Below, in pieces: positions 1 to 5,483 of a stretch of DNA of 5,483 nt (its first letter is position 1; every line of letters starts with the position of its first letter). The stretch is taken from positions 1 to 5,483 of the forward strand of contig SLOS01000240.1 in assembly GCA_007132365.1 (NCBI GenBank), given 5' to 3'. Source of the stretch: Bacteroidales bacterium. Lineage in GTDB: Bacteria > Bacteroidota > Bacteroidia > Bacteroidales > PUMT01. A program made the position numbers and the translations under genes. The notes beneath the pieces were generated by a model. That model ran no database searches. It was not told the origin of the DNA and worked only from the letters and a program-made list of their open reading frames with translations.

Positions 1-1628
1 AGCAGCAAAAGCTCACCATTGCGTCTTTCGCGCCTGAATAAAGCAAGGTAACCTTCATGATCCAGCATGACAAGGTCGGTCAGACCATTGCCGGTCCAGT
101 CCACCGCCACAGGAGTTGTACGCCACTGGGTGACAAGTTCGTTGCCCTCAGGATCCCACCAGTTCCAGGCAGGTTTAGGTGCTTCTCCTACCCACTCTAC
201 TTTCAACGGCTTAGCTGATGCAAGTTCAGGTTCAGTGCGGGTCCCGGTATTCTCATACCATATTACCTTCCCCCATATCGAATTAACTATAAGATCAGGC
301 AGCCCATTATGGTTCCAATCCGCAACTGTCAGGGTAGTATAACCCCATTTGGCCTCAGCAGGCCCCTGAATGGATCCGTTTGACCCGGCCAGTATACGTA
401 TAACTTCTCCACCGGCTTCCAGTAGTTCAGGGGCAGCCCATTTAACAGGATTACCACCCAGATTCTCAATAAAGGCAATATGCCCGGCAGTGTTCCCAAC
501 AAGTATATCATCCCGGCCATTGCCATTCCAGTCAAAACCAACCGGAGTGGCAAGTGCACCGAACTTGATATCTTCAGCCTGCTGGCGAAAATAACGAGGG
601 GGAAGAAACAAGGGCATGCCATCAATTACTTCCCCTGTATGTTCAACCAGCGCTACCCGGCCGTCTTCATCACCAACTACAAGGTCAGGCCAGCCATTAC
701 CCGTGAAATCATAAGCAACCGGTGTGATCATACAAAGATCCATGCGAATCTCCCTGTCACCATTGGTAAGGGGTCTCCCCGGTGCATAAAGAGGATTATC
801 CCGGGTACCGACGTTCTTGAAAAAAGTAAACCCGTCACGAAACTCACCACATATTAAATCAGGTTTCCCATCGCCGGTGAAATCTGCAAAATTGGGCGAC
901 GGACGGCCATAAACATTAACAGGTACACCGTCGGTATCCATAAGCTGTTTCGGATCATTGTAAAGTGGATTATCATTGCTGCCTCTGTTTTCCAGCAAAT
1001 AGATGTATCCTTTTAACGGACCGTTTGTCCACTGTCCGTCCTCATTATAGGCGTCATCCCATCCATAGTATTCACTGCCCCGGTAATCCCTCTCTCCCCA
1101 GATACCTATGCCCACTATAAGATCCTGCACACCATTGTTATTATAATCAACAATCTTCCATTGATTGGCCCTGATACGTGCATCTCCAGCATACAGATCT
1201 CTTGCATCCGGCACAGGAATGCTAACAGGATTATCAAAAGCCGTGCTCTTAAAATCGGGATAAAATCTGCCGGGTGTTGTTACAACCGGCTCACCATTGA
1301 CATATGATATACTCGCGTTGTTGACTGCATCACCCAGCCGTATGGCCGGTTTGTAGACCGGAAGATCTGTTGCCGGGTCATTATCGCCGGTATTCTCAAA
1401 AAAATAAACTCCGTTATAGGGTACATCGGTGCAAACAACCACCAAATCGGTCAAACCGTTATCGTTGTAATCCATAGGAAGGGGCCATGCCCACAAACCA
1501 ACGCCCAGATCAACAAGCAAGCCGGGATTATTGTATTGCAGGCGCTCAAGCTGCCGGGCTATGACGACTGAATTCAATGATGTCAAAAAGATAACAAGGG
1601 TCAACAGGAAGGTCATTTGTCTTTTCAT
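1..1628 (-). CDS. Secreted VCBS/FG-GAP repeat beta-propeller protein, C-terminus beyond window
   Basis: The reverse strand is open from the ATG at 1628-1626 to the left edge, giving 542 complete codons with no stop. Residues 1-24 form a signal peptide: KRQ n-region, hydrophobic core TFLLTLVIFL, probable signal peptidase I cleavage after VVIA. The rest carries seven FG-GAP/VCBS motifs of the type D-x-[NT]-x-[DN]-G-x-x-D-[LI], at about residues 53 (DYNDNGLTDL), 161 (DYNNNGVQDL), 249 (DFTGDGKPDL), 307 (DFTGNGWPDL), 366 (DWNGNGRDDI), 437 (DWNHNGLPDL) and 510 (DWTGNGLTDL). Each is usually followed by a strand ending in F/W/Y-x-E-N-x-G. Such loops bind calcium in integrin-type propellers, so a folded propeller of seven or more blades acting outside the cytoplasm is inferred. 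No catalytic domain is visible in the part seen. Similar repeats occur in rhamnogalacturonan lyases and in non-catalytic surface proteins, so the function is open. The start has no Shine-Dalgarno sequence. Family call is secure, role is not. Confidence 0.93.
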   Translation of the reverse strand, partial: MKRQMTFLLTLVIFLTSLNSVVIARQLERLQYNNPGLLVDLGVGLWAWPLPMDYNDNGLTDLVVVCTDVPYNGVYFFENTGDNDPATDLPVYKPAIRLGDAVNNASISYVNGEPVVTTPGRFYPDFKSTAFDNPVSIPVPDARDLYAGDARIRANQWKIVDYNNNGVQDLIVGIGIWGERDYRGSEYYGWDDAYNEDGQWTNGPLKGYIYLLENRGSNDNPLYNDPKQLMDTDGVPVNVYGRPSPNFADFTGDGKPDLICGEFRDGFTFFKNVGTRDNPLYAPGRPLTNGDREIRMDLCMITPVAYDFTGNGWPDLVVGDEDGRVALVEHTGEVIDGMPLFLPPRYFRQQAEDIKFGALATPVGFDWNGNGRDDILVGNTAGHIAFIENLGGNPVKWAAPELLEAGGEVIRILAGSNGSIQGPAEAKWGYTTLTVADWNHNGLPDLIVNSIWGKVIWYENTGTRTEPELASAKPLKVEWVGEAPKPAWNWWDPEGNELVTQWRTTPVAVDWTGNGLTDLVMLDHEGYLALFRRERRNGELLL

Positions 1629-1751
1629 AGGTAGTGCCAAATTTTGTTTATCCACAGGGCTTTAACTTCTTACTATTTTTCTCAATGGTAAATATATTAT
1701 ATTTTCCCTTAGATCCTTTATTTGATATACAATCCTTAAAATTATTTATTA

Positions 1752-1789
1752 AATCCAGCTATCCCTGGTTATGTTTGCCTGGCTGGGTT
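1752..1789. repeat. Inverted repeat in the divergent intergenic region
   Basis: AATCCAGC (1752-1759) can pair with GCTGGGTT (1782-1789) over eight positions including one G-U pair, leaving a 22-base loop. A smaller CCAG/CTGG pairing is possible inside it. An A/T run follows on the plus strand, but no plus-strand gene ends upstream, so a terminator role is unlikely. It could be an operator or a leader structure, or chance. Confidence 0.3.
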
Positions 1790-1815
1790 AAAAATTTTTA
1801 CAATAAAATTTCTCA

Positions 1816-1839
1816 TGCGTCTGTGTGTATTTTTACGCA
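1816..1839. repeat. Short inverted repeat upstream of candidate promoter
   Basis: TGCGT (1816-1820) and ACGCA (1835-1839) form a perfect 5-base inverted repeat with a 14-base spacer, in otherwise AT-rich DNA and just upstream of the TATATTTG box. The position would suit a regulator site, but the arms are short and no second copy was seen. Confidence 0.22.
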
Positions 1840-1851
1840 GAAAAAATTTAA

Positions 1852-1859
1852 TATATTTG
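1852..1859 (+). promoter_or_regulatory. Candidate Bacteroidota -7 promoter element (TATATTTG)
   Basis: TATATTTG matches the Bacteroidota -7 consensus TAnnTTTG exactly. It sits 83 bases before the ATG at 1943, which would give a 5' leader of roughly 75 bases. About 20 bases upstream only a T-rich stretch (around 1830-1834) is present instead of a clean TTTG at -33, so the assignment rests on one box in AT-rich DNA where chance matches are likely. Confidence 0.4.
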
Positions 1860-1942
1860 TTTACTGAAGTATCTTATAAAAAAAAAGTTGGCGCAAAAAA
1901 CTATATTATTAAGCGTGCATCATTAACCTAACATTTGATATT

Positions 1943-3118
1943 ATGAAACAAACCGGATTAATCTTTATTACGGCTCTTTTAATTTGCATTATCTCCTGTA
2001 ATTCAGATGATAAAACTCATGAGCCTGAATTTATTGACCGTGTTGTAGTTTACCAGGAGGATGATTATTATATGGGTTGGCCAGCCAATAATGGTATATG
2101 GATGTGGGAAGATGGTGAAATTATGGTAGGTTTTACAAGAGGACCATTTTTTCTTAGACGAGGACATAATATACAAAGGCCTTTTGAGAGTTGGCTTGCC
2201 AGGAGCACTGATGGAGGATTTTCATGGAAAGCATTTGATCCTGACGGATTTGTCGGTGATTCTGCTTTAATATTGAAAAATCTTGAAGAGCCTTTGGATT
2301 TTAAGGATGAAAATTTTGCAATGCGGATTGTTGGTATGTCATATCATGGCAGTAATGTGCCAGAGGGAGGTTTCTTTTATTCTTATGATCGCGGGAACAG
2401 CTGGGAAGGTCCATTTGCATTTAATGGATTAAATCAGGCTGAAGAAATAAAGGGAATGATACTTACCGGAAGAACTCAATACATCATAGAAAGTAATAAT
2501 TCCGCAATATTGTTTATGGGGCTCAATAACCCTCCCGGGGAAACGAGACCATCCCATCCTTTTGTAGCACGTACAACAGACGGGGGATTATCATTTGAAT
2601 TTTTAGGTTGGATTGCCGATCCCTCAGACCCGGTTCGTTCAATTATGCCGGCTGGTGTAAGAACATCTTCAGGAAAATTATTGGCGGCAGTAAGAAGACC
2701 GCATTGGATTGATGTTTTTTCATCGGATGATAATGGAATATCCTGGGAATTCCTAAGCAGGGGAGGCGAAACCCGTGGTAATCCACCAAAAATTATCCAA
2801 TTGTCAGATGGCAGAATATGTTTAGCTTATGGAAACAGGGAGGATAATAGCCGTATTGTTGCCAGATTCAGCCATGATGAAGGAAAAACATGGGGGCCTG
2901 AAATTTTCCTGCGTAAAGGAACTGAGCCGGAAAGTCTGGTGTCAAACCGTTCGGATATTGGATATCCCCAGATGATTCAAAATAAGGATGGTAATATCGT
3001 TACCATCTATTATTGGTCTAAATGTCCGGAATCTGAAAATTATATAGAGGCAACAATCTGGGATCCTGGCAGTAGTGATTGGGGAGAACCACTCTATATA
3101 GAGGATTTTCACAAATGA
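1943..3118 (+). CDS. Sialidase-like (BNR/Asp-box) beta-propeller lipoprotein, likely surface exposed
   Basis: This 391-residue protein begins with a lipoprotein signal peptide: hydrophobic residues 5-18 and lipobox IISC with the lipidated cysteine at 19. The following NSDDK is acidic and resembles the Bacteroidota lipoprotein export signal, so display on the outer surface is inferred. Five Asp-boxes (S/T-x-D-x-G-x-x-W/F) are present: STDGGFSW (88-95), SYDRGNSW (147-154), TTDGGLSF (211-218), SDDNGISW (261-268) and SHDEGKTW (310-317). They mark the blades of a six-bladed sialidase-type propeller. The length fits a single catalytic-type propeller without extra modules. A classical FRIP motif is not visible, and candidate arginines (R66, R72, R73, R251, R252) cannot be assigned to the sialidase triad by eye, so sialic acid specificity is unproven. 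GYPQ (340-343) followed by NKDGNIVTIYYW is the late-blade signature of this BNR subgroup as I recall it. The start has an AT-rich leader and no Shine-Dalgarno. It lies 68 bases before the next gene, probably in one operon. Confidence 0.92.
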   Translation: MKQTGLIFITALLICIISCNSDDKTHEPEFIDRVVVYQEDDYYMGWPANNGIWMWEDGEIMVGFTRGPFFLRRGHNIQRPFESWLARSTDGGFSWKAFDPDGFVGDSALILKNLEEPLDFKDENFAMRIVGMSYHGSNVPEGGFFYSYDRGNSWEGPFAFNGLNQAEEIKGMILTGRTQYIIESNNSAILFMGLNNPPGETRPSHPFVARTTDGGLSFEFLGWIADPSDPVRSIMPAGVRTSSGKLLAAVRRPHWIDVFSSDDNGISWEFLSRGGETRGNPPKIIQLSDGRICLAYGNREDNSRIVARFSHDEGKTWGPEIFLRKGTEPESLVSNRSDIGYPQMIQNKDGNIVTIYYWSKCPESENYIEATIWDPGSSDWGEPLYIEDFHK

Positions 3119-3186
3119 TACGAAAAAACTCAGATATTAATCACAAAATTGCTTTATTTATCTTTTAATTATAAAAATAACTACAA
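3119..3186 (+). other. Short intergenic gap within likely operon
   Basis: These 68 bases between two co-directional exported-protein genes are strongly AT-rich and show no stem-loop that would act as an intrinsic terminator. A weak TTGCTT/TATAAA pair (about 3149-3154 and 3170-3175) has a short 15-base spacer and is not convincing as a promoter. Co-transcription of the flanking genes is therefore the simplest reading. The downstream start is preceded by an A/T-rich leader without a Shine-Dalgarno sequence. Confidence 0.5.
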
Positions 3187-5079
3187 ATGAGCCTAATTAA
3201 TCTTTTGGGAAGGAAGGAAATTATCTTTTTACAGCTTCTTTTAATTATCATGGGGCTTACTTTTACAGGTCATGCCCAGCCCGGCAGTGTCAATGAACCG
3301 GTCCGCTATATTGGTGACGGACTGATCGATCCGGACGTACATGAAGGAGGACTTCGTTATGCCATTGGAACTGATAGCCGTCAGGTGATGAGGGTAAACC
3401 GTGCCTTTCCCGAATGGACCGGTCAGAATTTTACATATAATCATGCACCCAACATTGCCTACTGGAATGGTAAATTCCATGTGCATTACCTGAGTAATCT
3501 CATGGATGAGCATATTGAACCGGGACAAACATTAATTGCAACGTCGACAGATGGTCGCAACTGGGATGATCCGGTAGTTGTATTCCCTCCTTACAGGGCG
3601 CCCGAAGGAGTTAAACTTATGGAAGGTACCAGAGGCTATTATATGCACCAGAGAATGGGATTTTATATTGCCCCTAATGGCAGACTTCTGATTACAGGTT
3701 TTTACGGGCAGGCTACCTATGAATATTCTTTTCCTTTCAATGAATTGGGTCTTGGACGAGTAGTACGCGAAGTATACAGGGACGGGACATACGGTCCCAT
3801 ATATTTTATCCGTTACAGCAGCCATTCAGAGTTTGATGAGACAAATACCAGCTATCCCTTTTACACCAGATCAAATGATAAAGGTTTCATAGAGGCATGT
3901 GATGCATTACTTTCCGATAAACTGATAACTATGCAGTGGTGGGACGAGGACCAGGGCCTGGATGGCTTTTACAGCATAACAGAAGCAGGCTCGGCATTTA
4001 ATTTCTATCGAAGGAAAGATGGTAAAATAGTTGGTCTGTGGAAGCGGGCTGTAAGCGCTTTATCTGATAACGGGATCCATTTCAGTAAACCAGTCAGATC
4101 GCCTACATTTATTATGTCAGGAGGTAAAATGTGGGGCCAGGCAACTAAAGACGGTCGTTATGCCATTGTATATAATCCTATCGATATGAGCTCATATCGT
4201 TATCCGCTGATCGTAGTAACAAGTGATGACGGGATTATTTTTAAAGATATGGTCCTGGTTAACGCAGAGGTGCCTCCCCGTCGTTTTACCGGTTTATGGA
4301 AGGATTTCGGGCCACAATACAAGCGTGGGATTATTGAAGGAAACGGTAATCCGCCGGGTAATGATATGTGGCTTACTTACAGTATGAATAAAGAAGACAT
4401 ATGGGTTAGCAGGATATCTGTTCCTGTCCGTTATAAAGTTGAAGGTAATGTTAATGACAATTTCAATAATCTGAAAGCAGGAGGAGCTGTTACTGACTGG
4501 AATATTTATGCTCCAAAATGGGCTCCGGTTAATGTGGTTGATTTTCCCTCTTCAAGCAACAAAAGCCTTCTTTTACAGGATAAGGATCCTTATGATTATG
4601 CCAGGGCTATCCGTGTATTTGAAGAAACTGTAAGAGCAGTAATAGCTGTGACAGTCTATCCGAAACAATCAGATAATGGCATACTGGAAATAGATGTAAC
4701 TGATCGTTATGGAAAACGTCCGGTACGTATCAGATTTGATGAAGATAACAAGCTTAAGGCCTGGGATGGCAGCAATATGGTAGATCTCCAGTCATACAAA
4801 CCTGATACCTGGTATAAACTGGAAGTTGCGGTTAATGCAAATCCTGGCAGCTATAGCATATCAATCGACGGAAAGAAGGTGGCTGAAGATTTAAATTTTG
4901 CCGAACCTGTAGAAACGGTGGAAAGAGTTTCTTTCAGAACCGGTGAGTATCGGGATCTTCCAAACCGTACTACACCCAACCAGCCTGTTGCATCTTATCA
5001 CCCGCATTTACCGGAAGCAGATTATCCTGTTCCACTTTCAGAATTCTATATTAATGATTTCAGAGTGACTTCCAGGTAG
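3187..5079 (+). CDS. Secreted beta-propeller protein with C-terminal ConA/laminin-G-like module (putative glycan-active enzyme)
   Basis: The 630-residue product starts with a type I signal peptide: hydrophobic core FLQLLLIIMGLTF, cleavage probably after GHA at 30. Residues about 35-415 look like a propeller. Asp-box-like turns occur at SNDKGF (229-234), SDNGIHF (293-299) and TSDDGIIF (345-352), with a degenerate STDGRNW (120-126). A histidine-rich segment near the N-terminus (YNHAPNIAYW at 84-93, then FHVHYL at 97-102) is the most motif-like part. It recalls the rhamnosidase/lyase propellers of families GH145 and PL42, but this is from memory and not verified. Residues about 420-630 form a ConA-like/laminin-G sandwich: DNFNNL (424-429), KDPYDYARAIRVF (466-478), DTWYKLEVAV (540-549), YSISIDGKKV (556-565), ending in YINDFRV. 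No type IX secretion C-terminal domain is seen, so a periplasmic location is favoured. It follows the sialidase-like gene by 68 bases with no clear terminator between. The exact reaction is unknown. Confidence 0.9.
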   Translation: MSLINLLGRKEIIFLQLLLIIMGLTFTGHAQPGSVNEPVRYIGDGLIDPDVHEGGLRYAIGTDSRQVMRVNRAFPEWTGQNFTYNHAPNIAYWNGKFHVHYLSNLMDEHIEPGQTLIATSTDGRNWDDPVVVFPPYRAPEGVKLMEGTRGYYMHQRMGFYIAPNGRLLITGFYGQATYEYSFPFNELGLGRVVREVYRDGTYGPIYFIRYSSHSEFDETNTSYPFYTRSNDKGFIEACDALLSDKLITMQWWDEDQGLDGFYSITEAGSAFNFYRRKDGKIVGLWKRAVSALSDNGIHFSKPVRSPTFIMSGGKMWGQATKDGRYAIVYNPIDMSSYRYPLIVVTSDDGIIFKDMVLVNAEVPPRRFTGLWKDFGPQYKRGIIEGNGNPPGNDMWLTYSMNKEDIWVSRISVPVRYKVEGNVNDNFNNLKAGGAVTDWNIYAPKWAPVNVVDFPSSSNKSLLLQDKDPYDYARAIRVFEETVRAVIAVTVYPKQSDNGILEIDVTDRYGKRPVRIRFDEDNKLKAWDGSNMVDLQSYKPDTWYKLEVAVNANPGSYSISIDGKKVAEDLNFAEPVETVERVSFRTGEYRDLPNRTTPNQPVASYHPHLPEADYPVPLSEFYINDFRVTSR

Positions 5080-5126
5080 AGGTAGATTGTATAAGCCCAT
5101 GGCGTAATAATTCTAATGATGACCAC

Positions 5127-5144
5127 CAACAAGATAAGTTGTTG
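5127..5144. repeat. Small perfect inverted repeat after the propeller gene
   Basis: CAACAA (5127-5132) and TTGTTG (5139-5144) flank a 6-base spacer, six bases ahead of the small ORF start at 5150. The stem is weak (two G-C pairs) and has no T-run, so it is not a convincing terminator for the gene ending at 5079. It could influence translation of the small ORF. The whole gap 5080-5149 shows no other signal. Confidence 0.25.
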
Positions 5145-5149
5145 AACAC

Positions 5150-5305
5150 ATGAAAGACAATAACATCCTGAGTGTGAATCCGCGTAAAGGGCTCATGGGA
5201 GTACTGGTCCATTTTAGCGGCGACAACCCGGATGTCTCACCTGAATCGCGATATAAGGCGTTGATGCAGTGCCCGGGCAAAGTTAGCAGGAGGAACCGGG
5301 AATGA
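5150..5305 (+). CDS. Possible small protein (51 aa) overlapping the downstream Tat-exported gene
   Basis: An ATG at 5150 opens a 51-codon frame that ends in TGA at 5303-5305, overlapping the next ATG (5302-5304) in the ATGA arrangement typical of translational coupling. An in-frame TAA at 5135-5137 limits how far upstream it can start. The product begins MKDNNILSVNPRKG, contains HFSGDNPDVSPESRY at 21-35 and ends in a basic tail (VSRRNRE). It has no signal peptide, membrane segment or family motif that I recognise. Support for being real is the start-stop overlap, the location directly before a strong gene start, and GC-rich third positions like its downstream neighbour. Against it are the short length and no Shine-Dalgarno of its own. 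It could also be a leader peptide or a remnant. Function unknown. Confidence 0.42.
   Translation: MKDNNILSVNPRKGLMGVLVHFSGDNPDVSPESRYKALMQCPGKVSRRNRE
5288..5293 (+). promoter_or_regulatory. Shine-Dalgarno site (AGGAGG) for the Tat-exported protein
   Basis: A full AGGAGG lies eight bases before the ATG at 5302, the ideal spacing, and supports that start over the second ATG at 5305. It falls inside the last codons of the small upstream ORF. The other three main starts in the window have nothing comparable, and Bacteroidota generally make little use of such sites, so it stands out. Confidence 0.7.
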
Positions 5306-5483
5306 TGCGACGAGACTTTATACGCCGGGTGGGTTTTGGCGCCGCTGGTTTGACCTGCGGGATTAATACTATCGCAACTCCGACGGCCGGGGCTTTGAAG
5401 GGGATGAACACGCAACTGAGGGTTGCTGCCAGCCGGTTTGAGACACATGCTGATATCGGGCAATATACAGATGGTCTGACCGG
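5302..5483 (+). CDS. Tat-exported protein, N-terminal fragment (runs off right edge)
   Basis: Sixty complete codons are visible before the window ends. The N-terminus MMRRDFIRRVGFGAAGL carries the twin-arginine motif RRDFIR (residues 3-8) followed by a weakly hydrophobic, glycine/alanine-rich stretch and a likely cleavage near TAGA at 28-31. The protein is therefore predicted to be exported folded by the Tat system. Cys19 (GLTC) is a poor lipobox, so a Tat lipoprotein is possible but not favoured. After the signal, MNTQLRVAASRFETHADI is too short for a family call. In Bacteroidota, RRDF-type Tat signals are common on sugar oxidoreductases, TIM-barrel epimerases and other glycan-related secreted enzymes, which would suit the neighbours, but this is inference. 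An in-frame TAG at 5284-5286 fixes the start after that point, and AGGAGG at 5288-5293 favours 5302. GC is about 55-58% in sampled rows, higher than the genes to its left. Confidence 0.85.
   Translation, partial: MMRRDFIRRVGFGAAGLTCGINTIATPTAGALKGMNTQLRVAASRFETHADIGQYTDGLT

Larger units (their letters stand above)
1629..1942. other. Divergent intergenic region
   Basis: This 314-base AT-rich gap separates the minus-strand VCBS gene from the plus-strand sialidase-like gene, so it should hold the promoters of both. It contains a TAnnTTTG-type box for the rightward gene, two short inverted repeats and A-tracts at 1878-1886 and 1895-1900. A 77-codon open frame at 1634-1867 is judged non-coding because of its AT-driven composition and lack of a recognisable domain. 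No RNA gene was recognised. No clear promoter was found for the leftward gene. Confidence 0.75.

Noticed and set aside
67..857. Plus-strand and minus-strand open frames (67-342, 370-594, 480-857 plus; 329-625 minus)
   Set aside because: They are shadows of the VCBS gene, which reads continuously on the minus strand in another frame with seven in-frame FG-GAP motifs.
1638..1645. AAAATTTG on the minus strand as a -7 promoter box for the VCBS gene
   Set aside because: It misses the first base of TAnnTTTG and lies about ten bases before the ATG, which would leave almost no leader.
1648..1656. TTATCCACA, a perfect DnaA-box match, in the AT-rich intergenic region
   Set aside because: Only one copy was found, with no further DnaA boxes, no dnaA or dnaN nearby and no phased cluster. 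A single 9-base match is expected by chance, so no replication origin is called.
1634..1867. 77-codon plus-strand open frame in the intergenic region
   Set aside because: It is rich in F, I, L, Y, K and N as expected from AT-rich non-coding DNA, has no recognisable domain, and covers the region where promoters of both flanking genes must lie.
3241..3825. Two minus-strand open frames (3241-3528 and 3532-3825)
   Set aside because: They lie antisense within the well-supported propeller plus ConA gene and show no protein-family features.
5080..5149. Terminator after the propeller plus ConA gene
   Set aside because: The only hairpin (5127-5144) has a weak six-base stem and no following T-run, so no intrinsic terminator can be supported.
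5113..5463. 116-codon minus-strand open frame
   Set aside because: It is antisense to the Tat signal sequence and its AGGAGG site. The product has no recognisable domain and its length is explained by the higher GC content.

Overview
The window looks like chromosomal sequence from a member of the Bacteroidota, probably a polysaccharide-degrading environmental or gut species. Four things point that way. The three main genes start without a Shine-Dalgarno sequence and have AT-rich leaders. One exported protein has a lipoprotein signal followed by an acidic stretch that resembles the Bacteroidota surface-export signal. The central intergenic region holds a TAnnTTTG-type -7 promoter element. The protein types (VCBS/FG-GAP propeller, BNR/Asp-box sialidase-like propeller, propeller plus ConA-like module) are common in glycan-use loci of this phylum. 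No rRNA, tRNA, CRISPR array, transposase or SusC/SusD gene is visible.

Layout. (1) Positions 1-1628, minus strand: the N-terminal 542 residues of a secreted VCBS/FG-GAP repeat protein that runs off the left edge. It is easy to miss because it stays open to the window edge. (2) 1629-1942: an AT-rich divergent intergenic region with a candidate promoter and two inverted repeats. (3) 1943-3118, plus strand: a 391-residue lipoprotein with five Asp-boxes and a sialidase-like beta-propeller fold. (4) 3187-5079, plus strand: a 630-residue secreted protein with an N-terminal beta-propeller and a C-terminal ConA/laminin-G-like module. (5) 5150-5305: a 51-codon ORF of unknown function that overlaps the next start. 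(6) 5302-5483: the beginning of a Tat-exported protein, cut by the right edge.

Taken together, at least four exported proteins, three of them beta-propellers, lie side by side, two of them in a likely operon (1943-5079) divergent from the VCBS gene. The most economical reading is part of a carbohydrate-processing locus. The two plus-strand propeller proteins would be candidate glycan-active enzymes, with the VCBS protein a binding or scaffold partner. The substrate cannot be read from this window. Base composition changes along it: sampled rows give about 50% GC in the VCBS gene, about 38-45% in the two central genes, and about 55% from about 5160 onward. In the last part a canonical AGGAGG ribosome site also appears, so the right-hand genes may have a different history.
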